A program made the translations under genes and the position numbers. DNA of 64,000 nt from Saccharibacter floricola DSM 15669. GTDB lineage: Bacteria; Pseudomonadota; Alphaproteobacteria; Acetobacterales; Acetobacteraceae. The notes beneath the pieces were generated by a model that saw only the letters and a list, made by a program, of their open reading frames with translations, had not been told where the DNA came from and made no database searches. Location: assembly GCF_000378165.1 (NCBI RefSeq), contig NZ_KB899344.1, forward strand, positions 1-64,000, given 5' to 3'. Positions within the stretch are counted from its first letter, which is position 1. Each line of letters opens with the position of its first letter. This document shows, one piece after another, positions 9,032 through 17,770 of the stretch.

Positions 9032-10228
9032 ATGGCCGACGAAGAAGAGCAGAACATTTCAGAAGAGCCTTCGACGGAAGGCGCCTCTAAAACTGAGGAG
9101 CAGCCATCTGAGGGGAATGAGGGCGCCACACAGGAGGAAACTGCCGAGGAGCCTTCCAAGGAGGCAGGGGCTGCCCAAGGAGAAGACGACAGCCAAGAGG
9201 CGCTTGATCAATCAGCCATTGATGCCATGCTGGGCGATACTTTTGCTGGTTCTTCAGTGCGTGAAGAAAGCGGCATTGAACGTGTCATCAAGACAGGTTT
9301 TGTTGCGTACGAACGCATGCCGATGCTCGAGAATGTGTTCGATCGGTTTGTGCGTTTTTTGTCGTCCAAACTTCTTGGTTTTACCAATGATACGGTGGAT
9401 ATCACGCTTGAAAGCATGCGTTCCCTTCGTTTTGGGGACTATATGCAAGAGGTGCCTTCTTCTTCAGTGTTCAACGTCTTTAAGGCGGAGCAATGGAAGA
9501 ATTATGGCCTTCTGATTTTTGACGCGTCTTTGTCCTATTCTATTGTTGATATTCTGATGGGTGGACAAAGAGGGTCAAAGCTCAAAATCATTGAAAATCG
9601 CCCTCCGACGGCTCTTGAACGTGCTTTGATCGAAAAATTGGCGACGATCAGTTTGACAGAGCTTTCCGAAGCTTTTGTGCCCGTGGGTGATATTAATCTT
9701 CATTTTGAGCGTTTGGAGATTAGCTCAAGTTTTGCGACGATTGTCCGTCCTTCAAATGCTGCGGTAACAGCGCGCTTCCATGTGGATATGGGAGATCGTA
9801 GCGGCAATATGGATCTTATTCTCCCTTATGCAACGCTGGAACCCGTGCGCGAGAAATTGTCCCAACAGTTTATGGGGGAAAATTTCGGGAGTGACTCAGC
9901 GTGGGAGGATTATCTCATTTCTGAGATCATGGAGACTAGCATCACGATGTCGACGGTGTTTGAGGAAACATATCTTCCCTTGTCGCAGATCTTGGATCTG
10001 AAGAAAGGCTCTGTTTTGCATCTCCCTCATAAAAGGGGTGCCCCTTATCAAGTACAGATGGAATGTGACGATACACCTATGTTTATTGGCACATTGGGTA
10101 AGGCCAATAATATGCAAGTGGTACGTATTGATCAGCGTCTTATTCCACCAGAAGATGAGATTCACACGGCGGCTGATCTCGGGATTTTCCGAGATTCTAC
10201 GCATAAAAGTGCCGATCAGCAGCAATAG
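9032..10228 (+). CDS. fliM: Flagellar motor switch protein FliM
   Basis: C-ring protein of 398 residues that binds CheY-P and sets rotation direction. The FliM middle domain (about 90-290) and the C-terminal SpoA domain (about 310-385) are recognisable. The CheY-binding peptide is LDQSAIDAML at residues 58-67; it matches the usual LSQ-E-IDALL motif but is preceded by a Glu/Ala-rich extension of about 57 residues, whereas in most FliM proteins it is at the extreme N-terminus. It lies between fliL and the DUF6468-type gene. Confidence 0.93.
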   Translation: MADEEEQNISEEPSTEGASKTEEQPSEGNEGATQEETAEEPSKEAGAAQGEDDSQEALDQSAIDAMLGDTFAGSSVREESGIERVIKTGFVAYERMPMLENVFDRFVRFLSSKLLGFTNDTVDITLESMRSLRFGDYMQEVPSSSVFNVFKAEQWKNYGLLIFDASLSYSIVDILMGGQRGSKLKIIENRPPTALERALIEKLATISLTELSEAFVPVGDINLHFERLEISSSFATIVRPSNAAVTARFHVDMGDRSGNMDLILPYATLEPVREKLSQQFMGENFGSDSAWEDYLISEIMETSITMSTVFEETYLPLSQILDLKKGSVLHLPHKRGAPYQVQMECDDTPMFIGTLGKANNMQVVRIDQRLIPPEDEIHTAADLGIFRDSTHKSADQQQ

Positions 10229-10288
10229 GCCATAGTGTAGGGAGGGTATTATCGTGGCCCTTCCTAAGAGATAATCACGCAGGACGTC

Positions 10289-10990
10289 ATGCTTTTAGAA
10301 AATAGCCAGACCATCATTGAGGTGATCTTAACTCTCGTCATTGTGGCGGGGATTATCAGCTCACGGCGAATCGTTAAGCGTCTTGGCGTGATTCGTGAAA
10401 CCTATGCTGCACTCAATGAGATGGTGGCTAATCTTGATACCTCAACAGAGCATGTCGGGCGTTTGTTTGATGCCATGAAGATGGAGGCCAACAAGGGAGG
10501 GAAGAGGCTCAACACCCTTGTTGAGCATGCGCGGAATGCGGGAGAAGATTTAACAGATCTTCAGAAGATGGTGAGTGAGGTTTCTGCTCAGCTTGAGCAG
10601 GATGTCACTAAAGCAGATAAGCGGCAAGCGGCTCTTGAGGAGGCGATTCTTAAAGCGCAAAGAGCGGCAGATTTGTTAGAAAAACGCCTTGCTTCCTACC
10701 GTGATATTCCTTCAGCGGAGACGCTTAAAGCTCAGTACGAGCAGAAGATGAAAGAGGTGGAAGAAACGATGAAAAAGGCATTTATGCCTATGTCACCTCA
10801 AGTTGGAGGTGATTCGCTGACTGTATCGTTCCATCCTGAGATTTTTGACCCTAAGCAGGATACATCGCCCTCTTTAAAAGAGGAGCCATCTGTCTATTCC
10901 TCCAATTTTTACGATAATTTTGAACGTCCTATGCCGCATTCCATGCGCTCTCCGCGACCTTATATGAAGGCTGTGGACGAGAAAAAATAA
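10289..10990 (+). CDS. DUF6468-type membrane coiled-coil protein linked to fliM
   Basis: Protein of 233 residues with one N-terminal membrane segment (residues 7-25, TIIEVILTLVIVAGIIS) followed by a basic stretch. A long alpha-helical, probably coiled-coil region runs from about 35 to 165, and the tail is disordered and Pro-rich. This matches the DUF6468 family found downstream of fliL-fliM in many alphaproteobacteria. The function is not established; a structural or stator-adjacent role is an inference from position. It is the last gene before the flagellin gene, with 60 bp between it and fliM. Confidence 0.7.
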   Translation: MLLENSQTIIEVILTLVIVAGIISSRRIVKRLGVIRETYAALNEMVANLDTSTEHVGRLFDAMKMEANKGGKRLNTLVEHARNAGEDLTDLQKMVSEVSAQLEQDVTKADKRQAALEEAILKAQRAADLLEKRLASYRDIPSAETLKAQYEQKMKEVEETMKKAFMPMSPQVGGDSLTVSFHPEIFDPKQDTSPSLKEEPSVYSSNFYDNFERPMPHSMRSPRPYMKAVDEKK

Positions 10991-11005
10991 GAGAAGAATG
11001 AAATT

Positions 11006-11033
11006 AAAAGAGTGTAACTCTTTGTTTTATAAT
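11006..11033 (+). promoter_or_regulatory. Hairpin and possible -10 element upstream of flagellin
   Basis: AAAGAGT (11007-11013), loop GTA, ACTCTTT (11017-11023) form a 7-bp stem followed by GTTTTAT, a weak terminator for the fliL-fliM operon. The same stretch ends in TATAAT (11028-11033), with TTAAAA 18 bp upstream at 11004-11009, so it could instead be the flagellin promoter with a leader of about 120 nt. The two readings cannot be separated here. No clear sigma-54 or sigma-28 site is visible. Confidence 0.3.
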
Positions 11034-11159
11034 AACTTTTGTTGTCATCATGAAGAATTTCGGCTCTCTGTTAATCTTCTTGTAGCCATTTGATGTTTTA
11101 TTCTCTTATGTAATCCAAACGGCTTGGCGATGGGCCAGGCGATCTCGGAGAATAGATAA

Positions 11160-12143
11160 ATGTCACTATCGATTAACACAAACGTCAACTCAATGATCGC
11201 TCTGGAAAATCTGAGCAGCACGCAGAGCCAGCTGTCCCAGACCCAGAACGCGATTTCTACCGGTAAGAAGGTTTCTAGCGCTTCTGATAACCCAGCTTCT
11301 TACGGTATTGCATCTCAGATCAACAACGACATTTCCGGTCAGAACACCGTGAATGACGGTCTGAGCTATGCGTCACGTATTAACACAACAGCAAGCTCTG
11401 CTCTTGCCAGCATTGGTTCCGTTCTGGATAACTTGCGTGGTTCTGTGACCAGCCTTGGTCAGCACGTTGGTGACCCTTCTTCCCTGTCAAGCCTGAACGA
11501 TACCATTACAGGTGATATTAACCAGATCAACACGATCGCTCGTAACTCCACACTTCAGGGTGTGAACCTGCTGACCGCTGGTACGGGAGATGGTCTGGGT
11601 ATTACGACAAACAACCTGAGCTTCGTGACAGGTCTGCGTGGTGAAACACAGACGACTTCCGGTTTTGCAAGCGTCTTTGCAGCATCTTCTGGCGCGGATG
11701 CAAGCAAGGCAGGTTCTTTGAGTGATCTGTTGGGTCTGTCTAAAACCACGACCATGGGTGGTGATGCAACAGCAAACGTCTTCGTGACGGGTTCTGGCAA
11801 CTCCATTGCGCTTGCAACAGCTGGTACGCAGGTTTCTGGTTCTGGCCTTAATGATGGCACGAAGACACTCGCTAGCTTGATTGAGATCGTGAGCAAGGCG
11901 AAGGATTCAATCTCCAATGTGGCCGGTAAGCTCGGTGCAAACCAGCAGACCATTGATACGATGAGCTCCTTTGGTCAGGTGACGTCCGACTCTCTGACAG
12001 CGGCTGGCGGTGCATTGACAGATGCTGACATGGCTTCTGAGAGTGCAAAGCAGACATCTCTGCAGACGAAGCAGTCCTTGGGCATTAAGTCTCTGTCCAT
12101 TTCCAACAGCCAGTCTCAGAACATTCTGCAGCTCTTCCAATAA
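11160..12143 (+). CDS. fliC: Flagellin, filament subunit
   Basis: Filament protein of 327 residues with conserved terminal coiled-coil domains: N-terminal SINTNVNSMIALENL through ISTGKKVSSASDNPASYGIA, and C-terminal region ending QSQNILQLFQ. The Ser/Thr/Gly-rich middle (about 140-250) is the variable surface domain and would carry any O-glycans. It has its own strong terminator and a leader of about 120 nt. A TPR-glycosyltransferase gene follows directly. It is the only flagellin gene in the window. Codon use is more GC-biased and regular than that of its neighbours, as expected for high expression. Confidence 0.97.
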   Translation: MSLSINTNVNSMIALENLSSTQSQLSQTQNAISTGKKVSSASDNPASYGIASQINNDISGQNTVNDGLSYASRINTTASSALASIGSVLDNLRGSVTSLGQHVGDPSSLSSLNDTITGDINQINTIARNSTLQGVNLLTAGTGDGLGITTNNLSFVTGLRGETQTTSGFASVFAASSGADASKAGSLSDLLGLSKTTTMGGDATANVFVTGSGNSIALATAGTQVSGSGLNDGTKTLASLIEIVSKAKDSISNVAGKLGANQQTIDTMSSFGQVTSDSLTAAGGALTDADMASESAKQTSLQTKQSLGIKSLSISNSQSQNILQLFQ

Positions 12144-12186
12144 GAGTGATTTCTCTCAGCTTAGGCTGAGTAAGAGAGCAGAGAAG

Positions 12187-12217
12187 CGCCACCACATTTC
12201 TGTGGTGGCGTTTTTTT
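12187..12217 (+). terminator. Rho-independent terminator of the flagellin gene
   Basis: A perfect 10-bp stem, CGCCACCACA (12187-12196) with TGTGGTGGCG (12201-12210), has the tetraloop TTTC and is followed by seven T. It begins 43 bp after the flagellin stop. Confidence 0.95.
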
Positions 12218-12287
12218 ATGGTTTTATGACATCATGATGGCGCTAAATGCAGCGTGATGTGTAACGTAGATGTGGGGAGTAAGCAGC

Positions 12288-13712
12288 GTGTCACCTGATG
12301 AGAAGACGCCACTATTTCGTAAGTTAGAAACAGCGATTGAACAGCATCGTAATGGGCGAATTCATCAGGCAATGGCTTTATATAAAGAAGTCATAGCGCT
12401 TGATCCACGCAATGTCATTGCTCTTAATAACTACGGCGCGTTGCTGCTCAAAGAAAATGACTTAAATGGCGCCCTGACTGTTTTGCGTCAGGCTGTTGAG
12501 ATCGACCCTAACGCGTATGATGCGTGGAGTAATCTCGGGGATGCCTGCCAGCTTTTGCAGGATTATCTCGCAGCGATCAATTGTTATCAAAAAGCTTTAA
12601 CGATCAAGCCTACTCATGCACCTGCTTTGGGGAATTTGGCATCAGCCCTGAAACCAATCGGAGAGTTCACGCTGGCGGAGCGTTTCCATAAAGCGGCTTT
12701 GGAGGTGGATCCCACCCATGTGGAAACACATACGAACTATGCTCTCTTCCTCCTTGCGACGGGTCGCTACAAAGAGGGGTTTCGTGAATATGAATGGCAT
12801 TGGAGAGAATGCGCAAAACGTGTGGGGAGGGCTGATATCCAATGGGATGGAACGCCTCTTAATGGCAGAACGCTTCTTGTCTATTTTGTAGGAGGCTTTG
12901 GTGATGCTGTACAGTTTAGCCGCTTTCTGCCTCAGCTTGAGACGCTGAATGGGAAGATTATTGTTTCGACACGTAAGCCCTTATTATCGCTTCTGCGTTA
13001 TTCATTCCCGACAATAACATTTGTGGATGATGCGGAAGCACCGCCGCCTCATGATGTTCAAACACCCATTATGAGCTTGGCCTATTTTACGGGTGTGACG
13101 TTGGAAACACTTCCGTTCTCAGAAGGCTTTTTGAAAGTGCAGCCTGAGAAAATGGCTGAGTGGAGAGAACGTTTACGGCATGATCAAGGGTCGACAGCAG
13201 CTTCATCACCATTGCGTGTTGGCTTAGTGTGGGCGGGAGCACCTCATAAACATATAAAATTTATTGAGTTTGCCAATAGACGGCGTTCTCTTGACCTGAA
13301 GACGTTGGCGCCGTTAGCAGAAGCGGTGCCGGAAGCAATTTTTTACAGTTTACAAATTGGTGATAAGAAAGAGCAGGCCGCGCATCCGCCAGCCCCTATG
13401 ACGTTGATTGATTATACAGACCATATTCATGATTTTTCAGATACAGCTGCATTGATCACTCAGCTGGATGTCGTGGTGGCTGTGGATACTTCCACAGCAC
13501 ACGTAGCGGCAGGACTTGGCAAGCCCGTTATGATGTTGTCACGCTTTGATCAATGTTGGCGCTGGTTGGCAAAGCGCTCTGACTCACCATGGTATGATAG
13601 CTTAACGATCTACCAGCAAAAGCGTCCGCTTGATTGGTCTGAAGCTTTTGAAGATGTTAAGCGCGACCTAAGAGTGATGCAGGACGCAAAAGAACACGAC
13701 GTCCAAAAATAA
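12288..13712 (+). CDS. TPR-glycosyltransferase, FlmG-like, next to flagellin
   Basis: Modular soluble protein of 474 residues. The N-terminal half carries four to five TPR repeats (about residues 15-165; for example ALDPRNVIALNNYGALLLKE). The C-terminal half is a GT-B domain of the heptosyltransferase/GT9-like type, with LRVGLVWAGAPHK and VVVAVDTSTAHVAAGLGKPV as donor-site motifs. This architecture matches FlmG of Caulobacter, whose TPR part binds flagellin and whose C-terminal part glycosylates it. Its place directly after the flagellin gene supports that role. Start: GGGGAG at 12274-12279 lies 8 nt before GTG 12288, while the upstream ATG at 12270 has no ribosome site. The donor sugar is unknown. 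Confidence 0.78.
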   Translation: MSPDEKTPLFRKLETAIEQHRNGRIHQAMALYKEVIALDPRNVIALNNYGALLLKENDLNGALTVLRQAVEIDPNAYDAWSNLGDACQLLQDYLAAINCYQKALTIKPTHAPALGNLASALKPIGEFTLAERFHKAALEVDPTHVETHTNYALFLLATGRYKEGFREYEWHWRECAKRVGRADIQWDGTPLNGRTLLVYFVGGFGDAVQFSRFLPQLETLNGKIIVSTRKPLLSLLRYSFPTITFVDDAEAPPPHDVQTPIMSLAYFTGVTLETLPFSEGFLKVQPEKMAEWRERLRHDQGSTAASSPLRVGLVWAGAPHKHIKFIEFANRRRSLDLKTLAPLAEAVPEAIFYSLQIGDKKEQAAHPPAPMTLIDYTDHIHDFSDTAALITQLDVVVAVDTSTAHVAAGLGKPVMMLSRFDQCWRWLAKRSDSPWYDSLTIYQQKRPLDWSEAFEDVKRDLRVMQDAKEHDVQK

Positions 13713-13723
13713 AAGACTGAGGA

Positions 13724-13760
13724 GAAGGAGGCCGTCTAGCTGTTTGGCGACGGCCCCTTC
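13724..13760. terminator. Possible bidirectional terminator hairpin
   Basis: GAAGG-A-GGCCGTC (13724-13736) pairs with GACGGCCCCTTC (13749-13760), 12 bp with one bulged A and a 12-nt loop. It lies between the convergent TPR-glycosyltransferase and flgL genes. On the minus strand it is followed, after a short gap, by TTTTATTTTT. A second small inverted repeat, CCTCCC/GGGAGG, is at 13816-13834. Confidence 0.45.
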
Positions 13761-13857
13761 GGTAATAGTCGCAAAGCCCGACGGTATTTTATCGAACCAT
13801 AACACTCATTATGGCCCTCCCTAAGGGTGGGAGGATAAGGTCTTGTCTCTTCAAAAA

Positions 13858-14946
13858 TCACATATAATCAGCGAGAGTCATGCCCTTCGTTTTTGCGATG
13901 AGTGAGTAGGAGGCTTTAAGGCGGGTGCTCAGGTCGGAGGCCTGCGTCGCCACAACGGCCATGTCAGCATCTACATTTGTTGACATTTGCGTCTGTAGCG
14001 ATGTTTGAACAGAAGTGAAGGTCTTTTGCTGACTTTTAATGTTGTTTTGTTCCACACCAATAGAGGTGTTCATGTCGATCAAGCGACTAGAGCTATCCGT
14101 GAAAGAAGCTTGGAGTTTTTTAGCCAGCTCAGTAAACCCCGGTGTCGTAGAGCTCATTCCCTTCATAGAAGAGACGATCATCATATCACGCATCATATCG
14201 CGGATTGGAGAACCGGTAGAGGTATCAGACGCCTGACCGCCTTCTGTCGCAACAACGCCATTAGCGGAGGTTGAGGCACTCGTTGGCCCTGTTACAACCT
14301 GCCGTCGCATTGCTGTAGCATTCTCAGCTGATGTTGAGATCGACGGTGAGAAAACCGACATGGAGTTGCTGTTGTCTGCTGCCGCTGCGGTAGCCTGCTT
14401 AAAAATATCATCAACATTGTTGCCAGAAAGACCGGAGACAATTTTAGAAATGGATTTCGCTAATGGTGAATCTGACAGCTGATTAGGGGAGGGGACGGTT
14501 GGTTCATTTTCTGCTGTACCAGAGAAAATGTAGCCCATTCCGTCAGACGTGTTGAGGATGTTCCCAATCGTGCTTAAGGAAGAATTTGCATTTGAAATAG
14601 TGGCATCAAGCGGCTGTGCTTTGGAGCCTAGGGTCGATTGCAGCCCAAGCATTTGAGAGGAGAAGCTTTGGGCAATATTGGTCACTTGCTCAATGGCTTT
14701 TGAGCTGATCGAAAGACGGCTCTGAACAGAGCTCATATTCGTCTGGTAGTCCGCAAGCTGTGCGAGCTTGGGGCTGAGGGCAAGGGTTGCCCCCCGATTA
14801 TCACCCAAGCCGGCGATGCTGCTCGAGATCGTCCCCTGGGTGGCTTGCCAAGAGTTAAGCTGCTGTTGGTCGCGGATTTGCTGGATCCCATCAGAAAGGA
14901 TTTGGCTCATTCCACTTGCGCCATATTGGCCAACTGAGAGACTCAT
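13858..14946 (-). CDS. flgL: Hook-filament junction protein FlgL
   Basis: Flagellin-like junction protein (HAP3) of 362 residues that joins FlgK to the filament. The N-terminal helical domain is about residues 15-150 and the C-terminal flagellin-like helix about 280-360, with a Ser/Thr/Ala-rich centre. Sequence similarity to classical FlgL is modest, but position directly after flgK (23-bp gap), size and terminal coiled coils agree. It is the last gene of the flgF-flgK-flgL direction group. Confidence 0.82.
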   Translation of the reverse strand: MSLSVGQYGASGMSQILSDGIQQIRDQQQLNSWQATQGTISSSIAGLGDNRGATLALSPKLAQLADYQTNMSSVQSRLSISSKAIEQVTNIAQSFSSQMLGLQSTLGSKAQPLDATISNANSSLSTIGNILNTSDGMGYIFSGTAENEPTVPSPNQLSDSPLAKSISKIVSGLSGNNVDDIFKQATAAAADNSNSMSVFSPSISTSAENATAMRRQVVTGPTSASTSANGVVATEGGQASDTSTGSPIRDMMRDMMIVSSMKGMSSTTPGFTELAKKLQASFTDSSSRLIDMNTSIGVEQNNIKSQQKTFTSVQTSLQTQMSTNVDADMAVVATQASDLSTRLKASYSLIAKTKGMTLADYM

Positions 14947-14969
14947 AACAATGACCTTCCGCTGTTACC

Positions 14970-16523
14970 TTATTGCACCGCGTTGATGAGTGCGGAGAAC
15001 ATGGATTGAACCGCCGAAATGACCTTCGCATTGGCACTATAGGCATTTTGGAGGGTGATGACATTGGCCATCTGGTTATCAACATTCACGCCTGACACGT
15101 TAGAAACCTGCGTTGACAGGGATGTCTTCACAGAGGACGCGGTGGAAAGGTTGGATGATGTGTTACTGATTGTGAGCGCTTGGTTGGATGTCAACGAAGA
15201 TGCAAGCTGGCTGAGTCCTTGCTCCCCGGAATATCCTGTTGAGAACGATCCTGTCGGCCCTAAAGAATCAGTCGGAGCTGCCAACTTTCCCGTTACCGCG
15301 CTGGAGGTCGTGCCTAAAGCTTGGCCGAGTGCATTGGTGACAGCGGTTGTATCAGCCGTGTCACCATTTTTGTTTGTAGTCAGCAAAGACGGCTTGTCTA
15401 CATATTGCTGGTTAACGGCGAGAGAGGACGACAGGCCAACTGTGCCATTAGGGGCCGTCTTCGTCGGGTCAGACGATAGCGGTTGGGACGTTCCGTTACT
15501 AAAGAGCGGCAAACCAGCAGCATTAAACCGGTTGACCATCGTGTAGGAAAAGGAATCCAGCTGTGCCTGCATGCCCGGATAGGTGTTGTCACGCAGGGTG
15601 AGGTTGGCCCCTAATGTCCCCCCTGTGAGGTGGTTTGTGGCATCACGCCCATTGATTGAAATGGCTGGAACCCCGCCGTTCGTATCGCCCTGCTTATAGT
15701 ACATTCCGGGGGATAGAGTGGCGTTTGACGTTGTCAGTGGCCAACCAGAAGAGGGAAGAGATTGGCTGCTATCTGACTGATTGATTTGGTCAGGGCGCGT
15801 AGGGATCTGCATACCGTCTTGTGTGTTAACGATCATATCCCCGTTGGGTTGCTCGGAGAAAGAAACGCCGAGCTTGCTGGAAAGGCGGCTCATAGACTCG
15901 AAGCGTTTATTCTCGAGGTCTGATGTGTCTTTTCCTGTGCCTTGCATGAGCATAATCTGCTTAGAAACCTGCCCAATCGTTGTGACGTCGGAGTTGATCC
16001 CAGCAACCGTGCTCACGATCCCGTCTTGAGCCCCTTGACGTTGCGACTGATAGACCGAGGACAGCGTGCTAATATTGCTCACTAATGTCTGAGCATTGCC
16101 GATAACCGTTGAGTGAGCTGCACTGCTGCGGGGGTTGTTGGTCAATGTTGTCAAGCTGCTCGTTACGTTTTGGAGGGTATTGGTGAGCGTGCCGATTGTA
16201 TTTGTATCACCTGATGAGGATGAGGTTGTCCCCTGCACAGCAGAGAGGCTGGAGAGGGAGTTGCTCATCGTCGTCAGACCAGAAACATTAGCGTTCTGGC
16301 GATATAAGGCTGCTTGAAGCGGGGGAGAGATGTGGAGTGTATTATTGCCAGTGGTAACGCCTGTGCCTTTGCCGGAAATAACGGCGGAGGTGGAGACGGC
16401 ATTCTCTGACACATAGCCTTCTGTGGAAGCATTGGTGACATTTTTTGAGGTGGTCGCAAGCCCGGCTTCAACATTCTGAAGACCGCTAGACGCGATATTA
16501 AGGGACAGACCAAGGCTCATCAT
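14970..16523 (-). CDS. flgK: Hook-associated protein FlgK
   Basis: First hook-filament junction protein (HAP1), 517 residues. The N-terminus has the axial-protein motif (GLSLNIASSGLQNVEAGLAT, then KNVTNASTEGYV). The C-terminus has the matching coiled-coil helix (VNVDNQMANVITLQNAYSAN). A Ser/Thr-rich middle domain separates them. Two adjacent ATG codons start the gene; GGAG sits better for the second (16520). flgF lies 151 bp upstream on the same strand. Confidence 0.93.
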   Translation of the reverse strand: MMSLGLSLNIASSGLQNVEAGLATTSKNVTNASTEGYVSENAVSTSAVISGKGTGVTTGNNTLHISPPLQAALYRQNANVSGLTTMSNSLSSLSAVQGTTSSSSGDTNTIGTLTNTLQNVTSSLTTLTNNPRSSAAHSTVIGNAQTLVSNISTLSSVYQSQRQGAQDGIVSTVAGINSDVTTIGQVSKQIMLMQGTGKDTSDLENKRFESMSRLSSKLGVSFSEQPNGDMIVNTQDGMQIPTRPDQINQSDSSQSLPSSGWPLTTSNATLSPGMYYKQGDTNGGVPAISINGRDATNHLTGGTLGANLTLRDNTYPGMQAQLDSFSYTMVNRFNAAGLPLFSNGTSQPLSSDPTKTAPNGTVGLSSSLAVNQQYVDKPSLLTTNKNGDTADTTAVTNALGQALGTTSSAVTGKLAAPTDSLGPTGSFSTGYSGEQGLSQLASSLTSNQALTISNTSSNLSTASSVKTSLSTQVSNVSGVNVDNQMANVITLQNAYSANAKVISAVQSMFSALINAVQ

Positions 16524-16674
16524 TTTTCTCCACGGGCAAACTCACACAATTAAGGCCAGCTCGCGTTAGACAGGCTCCTTAGGGGAGTAAATAGCGCAAA
16601 AAGGTTACAAAGAGATTGCGCACAGTAATTTTTTGTTCTCTTAGCAATGAACGGAGGCGTGATGTGGTCAGAGG

Positions 16675-17427
16675 TTAGGAGGATGGTTCAGTGGTAATCT
16701 TATCAATGGCGTTCTGCAGGCGGGTGGATTCGGTCTGGATGAGCTGAAAGTTCAGGTCATACTCACGCTGAGTGCGCATGAGATCCGTTGTTTCTTGAAT
16801 AGCATTGACGTTACTAGATTCCAGCATGCCTTGGCGCATTTCGGTGTTATCCACTTGATGGAGCCGTGTCGTTGGGCGAAAGAGATGGTTGCCTTCAGCA
16901 TGGAGTGTATTGAGGTCATCAACCGTTGAGATGCCAATCTTCGCAATAGCTTGCTGCCGTTGCGTGGAGATTGTCCCATCAGAGGCAATAGAAAGCGGAT
17001 AGACATCGTCATTAGGATCAAGAGTGATGGGACGGTTTTGGTCATCCAGCAAAGCATTGCCTGAAAGATCGACAATCGTTCCATCAGAAGTTCGGCTAAA
17101 TTGGCCGTTCCTTGTCAGCTTGACGCCGTCTTTGGTTCTAATATTGAAGAAGCCTTCACCATTGATCCCGATATCCAAAGGATTGCCCGTTTGGCGAAGA
17201 GTTCCTTGTGATGTTTCACGGTAGGTGGCTTTGTCTTGGTTGTAGTCCAGCGTCTTTTCCGAACCGAGCCCATGAGCATTGCGTTGCTTGGACAGATAGT
17301 CGGAAAAGAGAACGCGCGAGCTCTTAAACCCGTCTGTGTTGCTATTGGCTAAGTTGTTAGCCGTTACCTCAAGTGAGCGCGTAAGCGCATCGACGCGTGA
17401 GAGCGCTAAGTAACTCGTGCTGTCCAC
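16675..17427 (-). CDS. flgF: Proximal rod protein FlgF
   Basis: Rod protein of 250 residues with the flagellar axial motif SLEVTANNLANSNTDGFKSS near the N-terminus, the FlgE/F/G central motif around GFFNIRTKDGVKLTRNGQFS, and a C-terminal helix (SSNVNAIQETTDLMRTQREYD). The frame is open up to 17631, but the extra N-terminus is not flagellar. GTG 17427 is preceded by GGAGG at close spacing and gives the normal length. It is divergent from flgG across about 340 bp; in most flagellar clusters flgF and flgG lie in tandem. Confidence 0.92.
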   Translation of the reverse strand: MDSTSYLALSRVDALTRSLEVTANNLANSNTDGFKSSRVLFSDYLSKQRNAHGLGSEKTLDYNQDKATYRETSQGTLRQTGNPLDIGINGEGFFNIRTKDGVKLTRNGQFSRTSDGTIVDLSGNALLDDQNRPITLDPNDDVYPLSIASDGTISTQRQQAIAKIGISTVDDLNTLHAEGNHLFRPTTRLHQVDNTEMRQGMLESSNVNAIQETTDLMRTQREYDLNFQLIQTESTRLQNAIDKITTEPSS

Positions 17428-17770
17428 GACCCCTCCGTTGAGGACATAGGATGAATAAGAATGAAGATGAAAGCGTTCGTCGCAGAATAACGGAAGAAAA
17501 AATCTTTTGATATAAAAAAATATAGAGAGACGTTTATCTCCCACAAAAATTTGCAGCAGGGGCACTGTTAGCGCGGCGGTGAAATGAGGTGACTGGCTAT
17601 GTTTGTCAACGTGATAAGAAATATCTTGCATAATGCTGTTCTAGTCCGTATCTCTCACGAAAGTATAAATCACCTTAATAAAGCGTGCCGGCGGGCAAAG
17701 CCTTCTCACTGTATCAATACGATAGGGTGGCCTGTTGGTTGATGTTCCAAACTGAAGGAAGTCCACGTCC
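17428..17770. other. Divergent control region between flgF and flgG
   Basis: About 340 bp without a supported gene. The minus frame continuing upstream from flgF has unrelated, Phe/Tyr-rich sequence and is not considered coding. The stretch 17490-17530 is A/T-rich. It must hold the promoters of both gene groups, but I found no convincing -35/-10, sigma-54 or sigma-28 pair. Confidence 0.5.

Noticed and set aside
9024-9515. 163-codon open frame overlapping the fliM start
   Set aside because: It is a shifted frame of fliM rich in Arg, Leu and Pro, with no domain; fliM is certain in this region.
15055-15546. 163-codon open frame antisense to flgK
   Set aside because: It lies fully within flgK on the opposite strand, has no ribosome site or family likeness, and follows from flgK codon composition.
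17660-17700. TAAA and GCCGGCGG upstream of flgG as a sigma-28 promoter
   Set aside because: Spacing is about 17 instead of 15 and the -10 lacks GATAA, so the match is too weak.
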